NCBI GenBank assembly: GCA_023853785.1 | Contig: JAJIRX010000355.1 | Coordinates: 1-21,561 of the forward strand | DNA length: 21,561 nucleotides | Reading direction: 5' to 3' | Origin: Psilocybe azurescens | Lineage: Eukaryota > Basidiomycota > Agaricomycetes > Agaricales > Agrocybaceae | Shown: positions 8,973 to 16,496 of the stretch, piece after piece | Layout: the number at the start of each line of letters is the position of its first letter | How positions within the stretch are numbered: position 1 is the stretch's first letter | Program-made: the position numbers and the translations under genes | The notes under the pieces: model-generated | Database searches by the model: none | Told to the model about the DNA's origin: nothing | What the model saw: the letters and a program-made list of their open reading frames with translations, nothing else

Positions 8973-9220
8973 TTGTACCCTTCTTTACCTTCTGCTTTAA
9001 ATTTAGTCTTGGGGAGGTGAGGCCTGGGCAGAATCCCTTCATGATGGTTTGAGTTGTGATAGCCATAGTGGAGTGGTTCCCTGGTTTGTATTTTTTTTTT
9101 GCATAACGTGATGCAGTTCAGCTGCCATGTTTGGCTATGCATTTTTAACATGTGGCAGCCTTGGGTTGTAATATATCCAGAACATCAATTATTATTTATG
9201 GATAGCTTAATGGTATATAA
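8973..9220. other. No feature seen
   Basis: AT-rich sequence between element B and the next repeat cluster. A minus-strand frame over 8897-9151 is not recognised and is partly within the B array, so it is not called. Confidence 0.6.
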
Positions 9221-9224
9221 TTTC

Positions 9225-9435
9225 ACATCAAACGCCAGTGGGTTTTTAAGTCCTTGAGAAGCTGCAAAGACTGGTCCAGACTGGTCAGACAGGTCATTTT
9301 GCAGTCCTCAAATTTCTGAAATTATTAAGGACCAAAGACTGGACTGCAGTCCCAGTCTTAATCAGTCTTGAGAATTCACAGTCTTGTTTGGTCTAAGTAT
9401 GGTCCAGTCTCAGTTATTTTGCAGTCTTATAACTG
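9225..9435. repeat. GACTGG/CCAGTC repeat cluster, possible small MITE (E)
   Basis: Repeated GACTGGTC, GACTGGAC and CAGTCTT units in both orientations resemble a subterminal array of the same general style as A, B, C and F, but with a different motif. Ends and target duplication could not be defined. Confidence 0.4.
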
Positions 9436-9567
9436 GACTTCTGAACACTACTATTTCAGCTATTGAATTTGTTTGGTTTGGCCTCATGTTGCTTGTCATT
9501 GTGTTGAGTTTGTGACAAATTGTGTCAGTGCTTATCACAGCATCCTTTATGATTTTGCAAAGACAAT

Positions 9568-9742
9568 TGTCAATATTTATTCAGGTGTCCTATGGTCTCC
9601 AATATCTTGATAATTTTGGCCTGGCTTACAACCTTCTCCCAGTTGGAGGAGTCTGGAAGGAGTTTGTCATGCCACAGTCTACATTGAATATAATCTGCAG
9701 CTTCATTCCAGAAATGACTGACAAGATCACTTTTGGTTATTG
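9568..9742 (-). pseudogene. Ty3/Gypsy gag fragment
   Basis: The minus strand reads ITKSDLVSHFWNEAADYIQ, then LWHDKLLPDSSNWEKVVSQA and IIKILETIGHLNKY-stop. This resembles the gag (capsid) segment of agaricomycete Gypsy elements, where a WxxA/GxxYIQ..LW core is usual. The stop and lack of flanking frames mark it as a remnant. Element C inserted about 150 bp upstream (9889), possibly into the same old retrotransposon. Called from remembered motifs only. Confidence 0.5.
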
Positions 9743-9880
9743 ATCCCAGTAAGTTAAACTATTCTTCAAGGTAATAGATATATTTGCTAACTCTTCTATT
9801 GCCTTGAGTGGCATTTTCAAATTTCCTTTGTATTTTTGCTTGAAGGCAATTGGAAAGCAGTAGTTGAAAAGTATATTATA

Positions 9881-9888
9881 GAATAAAG
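9881..9888. repeat. Target-site duplication of element C, left (GAATAAAG)
   Basis: Identical to 11050-11057. Confidence 0.9.
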
Positions 9889-9909
9889 CAGTACTTTACA
9901 GTGCCCCAC

Positions 9910-9993
9910 CAGTACCAGTCAGAACCAGTCAGAACCACTTGGACCCAGTCAGAACCAGTCGAACCAGTCAGAATCCAGTCAGAATCCACTTGG
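9910..9993. repeat. Left subterminal array of C (CCAGTCAGAA units)
   Basis: About seven units of CCAGTCAGAA or CCAGTCAGAAT follow one another at 10-11 bp intervals, with CCACTTGGA interspersed. Confidence 0.9.
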
Positions 9994-10200
9994 AAATTTT
10001 CAGAATGTATTTACTCAGTGTACAAGACAATGCTTAGTCAGCTTTACATAATAATTGCTTACATAAGCTTATAAATGATGTATTGAAATCACATGATATT
10101 TATACTTGGTCAGTATTACATAGTATTTTCTTATATAAGCTCTTAAGTAATCCATTCAGATCACATGATATTTATAATAAATGCAAAATTATAAAATACA

Positions 10201-10273
10201 CTCAACAGGAATTGAACCAACAGCTTTATATACATTAATTCTACACACACTTTACCAACTACACTATTATTGC
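10201..10273 (-). other. tRNA-like module in C (box A and box B)
   Basis: On the minus strand, TAGTGTAGTTGG (complement of 10255-10266) fits box A and GGTTCAATTCC (complement of 10208-10218) fits box B. Spacing is tRNA-like and TTTT runs follow, but no full cloverleaf forms. It reads outward and ends 312 bp from the left terminus, as in element B. Confidence 0.6.
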
Positions 10274-10807
10274 TTGTGATATTCTCAATATTTTATGAAT
10301 TATATACCATTCTTTACAACACCTAATAGTATATTCTGGCACTTTCTCTGAGGCTATACCCACATATTATATATCAAAATGATCAGAAATTTTAGGAAAT
10401 ATGCTTGTAATTATATCATCATGTGAATATTATGTCAGCATGTTCAATATGCAAATTACTGTGAATTTGAATATATATGGTCATTGTAAACCATTTTTTA
10501 CAACAAAATAGCACCTTGTCAGCTATATTGTAATAGTGTAGCAATAATAGAAATTAATAGAATACAAAAATCAATTTTATTTAAGAAATTTAGATTATAT
10601 AAACACAGATTTATATGAAAAATAGATATTTCTTTACCAGAAAAATTTCAATTTTATGTAACTATTACATAAACATATTTTTCTAAATTTTACAATTCTA
10701 ACAATACCAAATTTGTCACAAACTGATAAGATCTATATATACTGTTTGTGTTATTGCTTGCTGAGCTGTAAATAGTATGCTGACATAATACAGTTTGGCT
10801 TGGTACC
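10274..10807. other. AT-rich interior of element C, nothing coding
   Basis: No credible frame, RNA or repeat is seen. Confidence 0.7.
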
Positions 10808-11030
10808 ACTCAGATTCCACTCAGAATTGGGTCTAATTGGGTTTAAAATTTGTATGAATTTCATTCAGATTCCACTCAGATTCCAGTCAGATTTGGGTTG
10901 GACTCAGTAACAGTGGAACCAGTCGGTACCAGTGATTCTGATCAGAATCTGGTCAGAAAATTTTGGACATTTTTCCTGCTAATTTGGCAGAGACACTGCC
11001 AAATAAAATTTTGGTCAGAACCGGGACCTG
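10808..11030. repeat. Right subterminal array of C
   Basis: CAGATTCCACT and ATTCCAGTCAGA units (inverted relative to the left array), then GTCAGAACC next to the terminus. Confidence 0.8.
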
Positions 11031-11049
11031 TGGGGAGTGTAAAGACCTT

Positions 11050-11057
11050 GAATAAAG
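11050..11057. repeat. Target-site duplication of element C, right (GAATAAAG)
   Basis: Identical to 9881-9888. Confidence 0.9.
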
Positions 11058-11497
11058 ACAGACATAGTTTCTTCTTGTGTGACAGCTTTCTGCAAATAAT
11101 AGTCATAGGCTTTTTCTTTTAAGAAATATGATAAAGCTGGTATTCTTTGCTTTTTCTTAAACCCACTACTGTACAATTATGACCAACTATTCAAGCAGAT
11201 TTTTGTGTGACATATTTTGACCAACTCTTCACCTCTTCAAACCTGGCTGGACCATGTGACATCTCTTCAAGTCTCTTCAAACTCTTCAAAATTCTTCAAA
11301 TGACTCTAAGATCAGCCAGTGTTCAGTAGAAGCCTCTATATGTCTTGTAGACCACTCATTACTTGTATTTTGCAAAGTTTTGAGAATAGCAACCTGATGT
11401 GGCAAGCTAGCAGTACATCTTTCATAGTGTTGGCCTAGTTTATTTATAGAATCCATGATTAATATCTGCTTCAATTTTTTCAAGAGCTCTCCAATCC
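11058..11497. other. Intergenic; contains possible terminus of a further element (D)
   Basis: GTACAATTATGACCAACT at 11171-11188 recurs on the minus strand at 13734-13751, where it abuts a CAGTACTTTACAGTG terminus. CTCTTCAAA repeats (11225-11295) follow. A minus-strand frame over 11286-11483 is not recognised. Confidence 0.35.
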
Positions 11498-11695
11498 TTG
11501 TTCTGCAAATGTAGAATGGTCACTACAATTATAATATTTGAGCCCATCCCACTACTTTTACACCATGGCATTCAGGAGGTTGGGGACAACCAAGCTTTTG
11601 TTGCTGGTGAAGATGGGTTGGTTTCAGCTGCTGAAGCAGAGGAAGTGCTAATCAAAAACATTGAGGGTGTTGTGACAGATACAACTGGAACAGTT
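11498..11695 (+). pseudogene. Short reading frame interrupted by transposon A2, unknown
   Basis: An open frame including VGDNQAFVAGEDGLVSAAEA and IEGVVTDTTGTV runs into the 8-bp duplication at 11688-11695. If A2 and one copy of the duplication are removed, the same frame continues after 13520 for only a few codons (AQEEACGQ) before a stop. A second frame after 13521 (HRKRPVDNESSSETTFTQRK, stop 13623-13625) is longer. The function is unknown; it may be a host gene exon or another old repeat. Confidence 0.3.
11688..11695. repeat. Target-site duplication of A2, left (GAACAGTT)
   Basis: Identical to 13521-13528; the shared stretch is 9 bp if the following G is counted. Confidence 0.9.
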
Positions 11696-11724
11696 GAGGT
11701 CTTTCCTTTCCCCACACAATCCAT

Positions 11725-11972
11725 ATGGACTCCACTGGACTCTCTGTCCAGCCAAACTGGTTGACAGATTGTCTAGTCCACTGGGCTGGACTGGACTGCA
11801 GTCCACTGGAGTCCACTGGACTTGTACTGGACTCCTGCCAAATTTTCAGTCCAGTCTCAGTCCAGTGGATTGAGAGTCCAGTCAAGTCCACTGGAGTCCA
11901 CTGGACTTGGGCTTAAATATTCACTGAATAACAACAAATAATATGTTTATTAGCACAGTCCACTGGATGCAA
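11725..11972. repeat. Left subterminal array of A2
   Basis: TCCASTGGA palindromes, with 10-bp spacing where adjacent (for example near 11800-11820 and 11885-11910). Confidence 0.9.
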
Positions 11973-12093
11973 TAATTAACACAATATCTGAAGTATAATC
12001 ATTTGTTATTAATATTAATATAAATAGCAAAAGATAACATCAAAGCTGATTCTACATAAGAACAATTAATTGAAACAATAGTCAAATATATCA

Positions 12094-12203
12094 GGGAGCA
12101 AGGCCTCCTATAAATAAATTTTTGCATTTTGTTCAGTCTGCGGGGTAAGAATTTCACAGGCACTTGTGACGCGACGCGTGCCCGGCATCGGCCGATCGCC
12201 ATG
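12094..12203 (+). promoter_or_regulatory. Conserved pre-cargo block of A2, with a TATA-like box
   Basis: GGGAGCAAGGCCTCC inverted repeat, then TATAAATAAA at 12109-12118, then TTTTGTTCAGTC about 10 bp on, then TTTCACAGGCA. The order is the same in A1 and A3. This would suit a core promoter for the cargo, but activity is an inference. Confidence 0.45.
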
Positions 12204-12488
12204 ATCGCCATCAAATGCATGCGTGTGCTGTCAGATTCCTCTTTCCAACCGCCACCATCTACTTTCTGTCTCCCCTTCCCTTTCTCTCTCCGCTGCCGTT
12301 GTCACTGTTGCCGCTGTCCCTCACCTGCCATCGTTGTCACCGCCTCTGCTGTCCCTCACCCGCCGCTGCCCTTCTCGCCTCGCGAAAGGCCTTGTCATCA
12401 CTGTCTGCGAGGGCGGATCGGGTAGCCACCACTTCACCGCCACTCAAAATTGGGAGGGAAGGGGACTGGGGAGGAACTGGGGAAGGAG

Positions 12489-12539
12489 GTGAGTACCTAC
12501 TGTCCTGCCTTTCCCCTTCTTTACTAACAAACCACGCAG
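12489..12539 (+). other. Predicted 51-bp spliceosomal intron in A2 cargo
   Basis: GTGAGTACC at the 5' end, TTTACTAACAA branch-point consensus about 15-20 bp before the 3' end, and CGCAG at the 3' end. The length fits basidiomycete introns. Confidence 0.6.
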
Positions 12540-12673
12540 GTGCAGACCCCCATGTCAACGGCATGAGGCACTGGTGAGGACACACACAGCACCTTTCTTG
12601 CCGTCGACAGTGGCCCTGCCATTGGGTATCCCAACATGGGGCCACTGTAGCTGCCACATCATACCGCTGCCTC

Positions 12674-13035
12674 CACCGTTGCCAGCTCAGGTGGCCCCGC
12701 CGTTGTGCCACCCCACAGGACCCTTCTGTCGCTGCCACGTCACTTGCCCCCTTGTCGTTGCCAGCTCATGTGGCCCCACTATCGTGCCACCTCGCTTACC
12801 CCCTCTGTCACCGCCATGTCACTTTGCCCCCCTCATCGTTGCCAGCTCAGGTGGCCCCACCATTGGACCACCTCACTTGCCCCTCTGTCACTACCACCTC
12901 CCCCATCGTCTCCGTTGTTACCTGCTCCTTCTGCTACTGCCATGTCACTCACCCCTTTGTCATTACCAGCTAAGGCAGCCCGCCATTGTGCCACCTCCCT
13001 GCCCCCTCTGTTGTTGCCAGCTCACCTGCACCTGC
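12674..13035 (+). repeat. About 82-bp degenerate tandem repeat in A2 cargo
   Basis: Units begin GTTGCCAGCTCAGGTGGCCC or a variant at about 12674, 12755 and 12838, with weaker units at about 12964 and 13013. Each includes a TGCCACCTC segment and a TGTCACTGCCACGTCAC-like segment. Confidence 0.75.
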
Positions 13036-13142
13036 AGCCCCTGTGTCTGCTCCCATCTGTGATGTGTTGTCCATGTCTCTGTCCCCTCTTGCATGATGTT
13101 CTCTATGTAGTTATATAGCTAACTTCTTACAATGTAGTTAGC

Positions 13143-13160
13143 ATATATATATATATATAT
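13143..13160. repeat. AT microsatellite
   Basis: Uninterrupted (AT)9 in the right arm of A2. Confidence 0.95.
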
Positions 13161-13239
13161 TTCATGTATTCACTGGGCTTGAATTTTCACAATTTTCTCT
13201 ATTTCATTAATTAAGTCTAGTGAACTCAAAGATAAACAG

Positions 13240-13495
13240 AGTCCAGTGGATTCCACTGGACTCTATTTATTTTGATTTCTACTTATTTATTGTATTAAGT
13301 TTATCAGAGTCCAGTGGACTTGCTTATATACTAAGTGTAAAAGATAAACAGAGTCCACTGGACTCTATTTATTTTGATTTCTACTTATTTACTGTATGAT
13401 GTCTACCAGAGTCCAGTGGACTCCAGTGGACTCCAGTGGACTCTGTTCACCTTTTTACACTTAGTATATAGGCAAGTCCAGTGGAGTCCATATGG
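13240..13495. repeat. Right subterminal array of A2
   Basis: TCCASTGGA units, including four in a row at 10-bp spacing at about 13411-13442, leading to the terminus. A roughly 60-bp segment (AGATAAACAGAGTCCA...TTTCTACTTATTTA) occurs twice. Confidence 0.9.
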
Positions 13496-13520
13496 ACTGT
13501 GTGGGGATGATAAAGTACTG

Positions 13521-13528
13521 GAACAGTT
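13521..13528. repeat. Target-site duplication of A2, right (GAACAGTT)
   Basis: Identical to 11688-11695. Confidence 0.9.
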
Positions 13529-13765
13529 GCACAGGAAGAGGCCTGTGGACAATGAAAGCAGTTCAGAAACAACTTTTACACAGAGGAAAACCTCAGATGG
13601 AAGAAGTAATGATAGCAGGATGTAATTAGAGGCATTTGGCAGCTTTCTGTGCTGCAGGCGGCCTTTTTATAGCTTTTTAAATTTTAAAGAAAATCTCTTC
13701 TCTTCATGACCTGCTGTGATGCATGACATGAAGAGTTGGTCATAATTGTACACTGTAAAGTACTG
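13529..13765. other. Flank of A2; ends in a hAT-like terminus copy
   Basis: The left part continues the frame interrupted by A2 (stop 13623-13625). Inverted segments (TCTTCATGACCTGCTGTGATGC and GCATGACATGAAGAG) follow. CACTGTAAAGTACTG at 13751-13765 is the complement of the left end of element C. Confidence 0.4.
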
Positions 13766-13766
13766 G

Positions 13767-14640
13767 TCAACCGTACCTGCTGTGGTACGTGTCGGTGTCG
13801 TTGTCAGTGTCATTGTCGGTGTCATCATCAGTGTCATTGTTCATGTCGTCCGTACGTGTCATGGTACACGTTGTTGCTGTCGTCAGCGTGTTGTGGTCGT
13901 CCCTGTCATCCTCGCTGTCTCCGTGGTGGTACGTGTCATCGCAGTCTGTACCCGTTGTGGTACATGTCAGTGTTGTCGTCCGCTGTGCCTGTCCTGGTAC
14001 CCGTTGGTGCCTTTGTCGTGGGTTGTTGCAGTCTGTACCTGTTGTGGTATGTGCTGGTGTCGTTGTTGCGTGGTCGTTGTTGGCCCTGTCATCCTGGCCT
14101 TTGCTGTCGCTGTGGTGGTATCCATCGGTGCCGTTGTTGCAGGTTGTCCTTGTCCTTGCCCTTGCCACCCTCATCCTTGCCCTCACTGCCCTCGTCCTTG
14201 CCCTTGCCGTCCTCGTCCTTGCCCTTGCCGTCCTTGTCCTTACCCTTGCCGCTGTCCTCATCCTCACTCTCGCCACTGTCCTCGCCCCATGTCCTGGTCC
14301 ATGCCGGTGTCTTGGTCCTTGCCGTCATGATCCTGGTCCTCACTGTCGTGATCCTGGTCCTAGCTGTCGTCCTCGTGGTCCTCACCTTTGCCCTCGCCCT
14401 CGCTCTTGCGGTCCTCATCGTGGTCCTCATCCGCGTCCTTGTTGTCGCCATTACAGTGGTCCTCGTCCGCAACCTTGTCATCGCTGTTGTCCTCGTTGGT
14501 GTGGCCGTCGCAGTCATTCTCGTCCTCTGTCGCATCAGGTTGGCTCTTGCCTGGCTCCGACCAATGAGGCAGTGGTGGTGGTGGAAGGAAAAAGAGTTGG
14601 GGTCGGAATCAACAACGGACCGACGTGGCATCAACATGTC
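13767..14640 (-). pseudogene. Cargo of F: Asp/Glu/Asn/Lys-rich repetitive frames
   Basis: On the minus strand, PDATEDENDCDGHTNEDNSD follows an RSEPG-like stretch and is homologous to RSEPGDSQPDVTEDDND in A3. A stop falls after EDHEDDS, and indels move the acidic frame; further on, EDEDSGKGKDKDGKGKDEDG resembles the A1 cargo. It ends DTYHSRYG with a TGA at 13767-13769. The long plus-strand Leu/Val frames over the same DNA are shadows of the repeat. No known domain is seen. Confidence 0.35.
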
Positions 14641-14731
14641 ACGCATGCATTGTTGTTTGTCCCGTGCCGAGCAGTGCCAAGAATTTTGGCTGCATCATTA
14701 TGTATTTAACTAATTTTATTATTTTCCATAA

Positions 14732-14807
14732 GCCTTTGTGGCTCAGTTGGTTTATCCTGCTTGCGTTCGGCATTCTCTGATGCCCAAGTTCAATTCTTGT
14801 TTGTGTC
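14732..14807 (+). other. tRNA-like module in F (box A, box B, T-run)
   Basis: TGGCTCAGTTGG (14739-14750) is a perfect box A, and AGTTCAATTCT (14787-14797) fits box B. A CAAG/CTTG T-stem can be drawn. A run of T at 14808-14815 would serve as a polymerase III terminator. The acceptor and D stems do not pair, so it is not a functional tRNA. It is about 75-80% alike to the module in B by eye and reads outward, towards 15150. Confidence 0.65.
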
Positions 14808-14839
14808 TTTTTTTTCTATACTAGTATAAATTATAATAA

Positions 14840-15125
14840 AAGGACATCCATTGGACTTCCATTGGAATTCCATTGGACTTGTCCACTGGAATTCCAATGG
14901 TCATGTCTGGTGGGATTCCAATGGACTTCCATTGGACTTCCGTTGGTCCTGTCCGGTCATTTCCAGTGGACTTTGACTGCTGGTTTGGCATTATTCCAGT
15001 GGACAGTCCGGTCGGACATTCACTGGAATCTCACCGGAATCTCACCAGAAATTTTCAGCAGTCCTAGACCAGAAAAATTGTCATTCTGAATATAGAAAGT
15101 CCGACGGAGTCCGACCAGAGTCCGA
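14840..15125. repeat. Subterminal array of F (TCCAWTGGA palindromes)
   Basis: TCCATTGGACT, TCCATTGGAAT and TCCATTGGACT follow at 11-bp spacing near 14847-14880. Further TCCAATGGA and TCCAGTGGA units occur, then GTCGGACTC-type units near the end. Confidence 0.85.
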
Positions 15126-15255
15126 CCAAAAAATGGGGGCCATGTACAGACATCATCTAAACGGGGACTCTTGCTAAAATACTCGGATGCTATCGAGTAC
15201 TACCGAGCACTTGGTAGTATTTCTGATTTCGCTCATGTCCTATATTTCGGATGCC

Positions 15256-15590
15256 TCCATATCCCAGACCCAAACCGTCTCGTCCCTTGAGCAAGAGACT
15301 ACACATTTGCCATCAGACGAGATCGCGACAGACCAGACTGAATCTCTGTGTTCTCGTAATGGCTCCCCACCGACTTCCCTGTTTCCACATCCCAGATCCG
15401 AACCGTCCCGTCGTTCGAACAAGAGACTATGCGTTTGCCATCAGACGAGATCGCGACAGACACGGCCCAATCTGTGTGTCCTTGTAATGGCTCCCCCACC
15501 GACTTCCCTGTTTCCACATCCCAGATCCGAACCGTCCCGTCGTTCGAACAAGAGACTATGCGTTTGCCATCAGACTGCATTATCGTAGAC
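15256..15590 (-). repeat. WD40 repeats, 129-bp units, nearly identical
   Basis: Units of 43 codons (SDGKRIVSCSNDGTVRIWDV, then ETGKSVGEPLQGHTDWAVSV) start at about 15391 and 15520 on the plus coordinate and are almost the same at DNA level. A third, more diverged unit (SSDGKCVVSCSRDETVWVWD) is in another frame because of a 1-bp loss in a C run near 15366. High identity between blades is known in fungal HIC-type WD40 proteins. Confidence 0.9.
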
Positions 15591-16254
15591 CAGGAGACAT
15601 TTTGTAAATGAACCTCCCAGTACGCTGGGTTGGAATAAATCAATCAGTCTCTTATAAATAAAGAAATACTTCTCGACACTCACTAAATGTGAATACTTCC
15701 ACAAATTCTTTTGCCGTTGTCTGGTAGTCTTTGTCGTCATTATTCCAAAGGTCTAAAAGCAAAGGTCGGATTTTGGTTGAAGGTCCTAGCTTGAAATCAG
15801 GACGGTCTTGAGAAATCTTCTTCAGAATGCCCATTCGCGGAGCGCAAGAACCGGTGCTTGACGTCAGGTGTAAGATTCTCCTTCCCCAGTACCTCGATCA
15901 TCACCTTGCACAGATTTTGTCGTGCATCACCTGAGGATTTCAGTATGGTGAAAATATAAAGAAGGAGCAAGCTTACTTGATATTGCTACGTGATGCAAAG
16001 ACTGCAAGACAGTATTGTCGTCCTTAGTGATCAACTGCTCCACCATGTTTTGTATGTATTCGTACAAGTCGAGCTCCAGCAATTCATCGGTATTTCCCCG
16101 ATCCCCTTATCACGCAGGGTTTTCCAGAATGAAATACCATCCACGTGGACGTGCTTTCGGAACGTAACTTTCTGCAGTCGTGTAGTCAGCGCGCAAAAGG
16201 GAGCTGTGAATCTTCTGACCCGGGTGGATTTTACGGCCCGACCCGTGATGAGGT

Positions 16255-16496
16255 CTAAGTAATGAATAGTCAACTGGGTAAAGGGTATGATAAATCACAA
16301 GAAGACCCACCTTCTAGTCGTTTTCGGCTGTCCATCGTCCTTCCTTGTGGATGTCAACCACTTGATAGGATGTGGGCTAGGTAATAAATAGCCAGCTCAG
16401 TAAAGATATGATAAATCACAAGGAGACCCACATTGTAGTGGTTTTCAGCTGGCCATTTTCTTTCCTCGTGAATGTCAATCGCTTGATAGGACAGAA
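16255..16496 (-). repeat. 121-bp tandem duplication spanning an exon end and an intron
   Basis: Segments 16255-16375 and 16376-16496 are alike (about 80% by eye): each contains the exon piece CCTATCAAGYGRTTGACAT..., then a GTGGGTC 5' splice site and a 55-56 bp intron ending in TAG (16377-16431 and 16255-16310). The gene therefore carries this exon-intron unit twice. Confidence 0.8.

Larger units (their letters stand above)
9889..11049 (+). mobile_element. Non-autonomous hAT-like DNA transposon, family C (1161 bp), perfect target duplication
   Basis: Left end CAGTACTTTACAGTGCCCCAC; right end (complement) AAGGTCTTTACACTCCCCAC. The 8-mer GAATAAAG flanks it exactly on both sides (9881-9888 and 11050-11057), which fixes the boundaries. 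The termini match the A family (GAGGTCTTT / CAGTACTTT) in swapped orientation. The interior is AT-rich with no coding region and no GC-rich cargo. Subterminal arrays of CCAGTCAGAA-type units lie inside both ends, and a tRNA-like module sits 312 bp from the left end. 8-bp duplications are usual for hAT; P and Merlin elements can also give 8. Confidence 0.9.
12201..13062 (+). pseudogene. Cargo of A2: low-complexity Pro/Leu/Cys/His frames with one intron-like segment
   Basis: Several overlapping frames are open from an ATG at about 12201 to 12487 and from 12574 to 13062 (162 codons, ending CSPCVCSHL). Between them lies a segment with strong intron signals (12489-12539). The downstream part consists of about 82-bp repeats. 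Which frame, if any, is used cannot be decided: all three are open for 70-160 codons because of biased composition. No domain is recognised. The composition differs sharply from the Asp/Asn-rich cargo of A3 and F. Confidence 0.3.
11696..13520 (+). mobile_element. Non-autonomous hAT-like DNA transposon, family A, copy A2 (1825 bp)
   Basis: The left end GAGGTCTTTCC plus CCCCACACAATCCATATGGA and the right end TCCATATGGACTGTGTGGGG plus ATAAAGTACTG are inverted copies. GAACAGTT is duplicated exactly on both sides. The left arm is closely similar to A1 and A3 (for example GGGCTTAAATATTCACTGAA). The cargo is unlike that of A1 and A3: a Pro/Cys/His-rich repeat with a well-formed intron. The right arm has drifted more and has gained an AT microsatellite. 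Confidence 0.92.
13766..15150 (-). mobile_element. Partial hAT-like element, family F (minus strand)
   Basis: It carries one arm only. On the minus strand the order from 15150 is terminus-like GTCTGTACATGGCCCCC, subterminal array, outward-reading tRNA-like module, then GC-rich cargo to 13767. This is the order seen at the left of element B. The other arm is missing: the cargo stop codon lies 1 bp from a CAGTACTTTACAGTG terminus copy. The right edge cuts into the 3' side of the DUF2235-WD40 pseudogene. No target duplication can be shown. Confidence 0.6.

Noticed and set aside
13736..14713. Plus-strand frame of 325 codons, rich in Leu, Val, Pro and Ser
   Set aside because: It lies over the minus-strand acidic repeat of F; all frames are open because of the repeat composition, and the shared cargo motifs are on the minus strand.
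14732..14807. Functional tRNA gene
   Set aside because: Box A and box B are good, but acceptor and D stems do not pair and the same module recurs inside transposons.
15299..15643. Separate small WD40 gene
   Set aside because: It lies downstream of the DUF2235 exons on the same strand, with intron signals joining the two, and so is the tail of that pseudogene.
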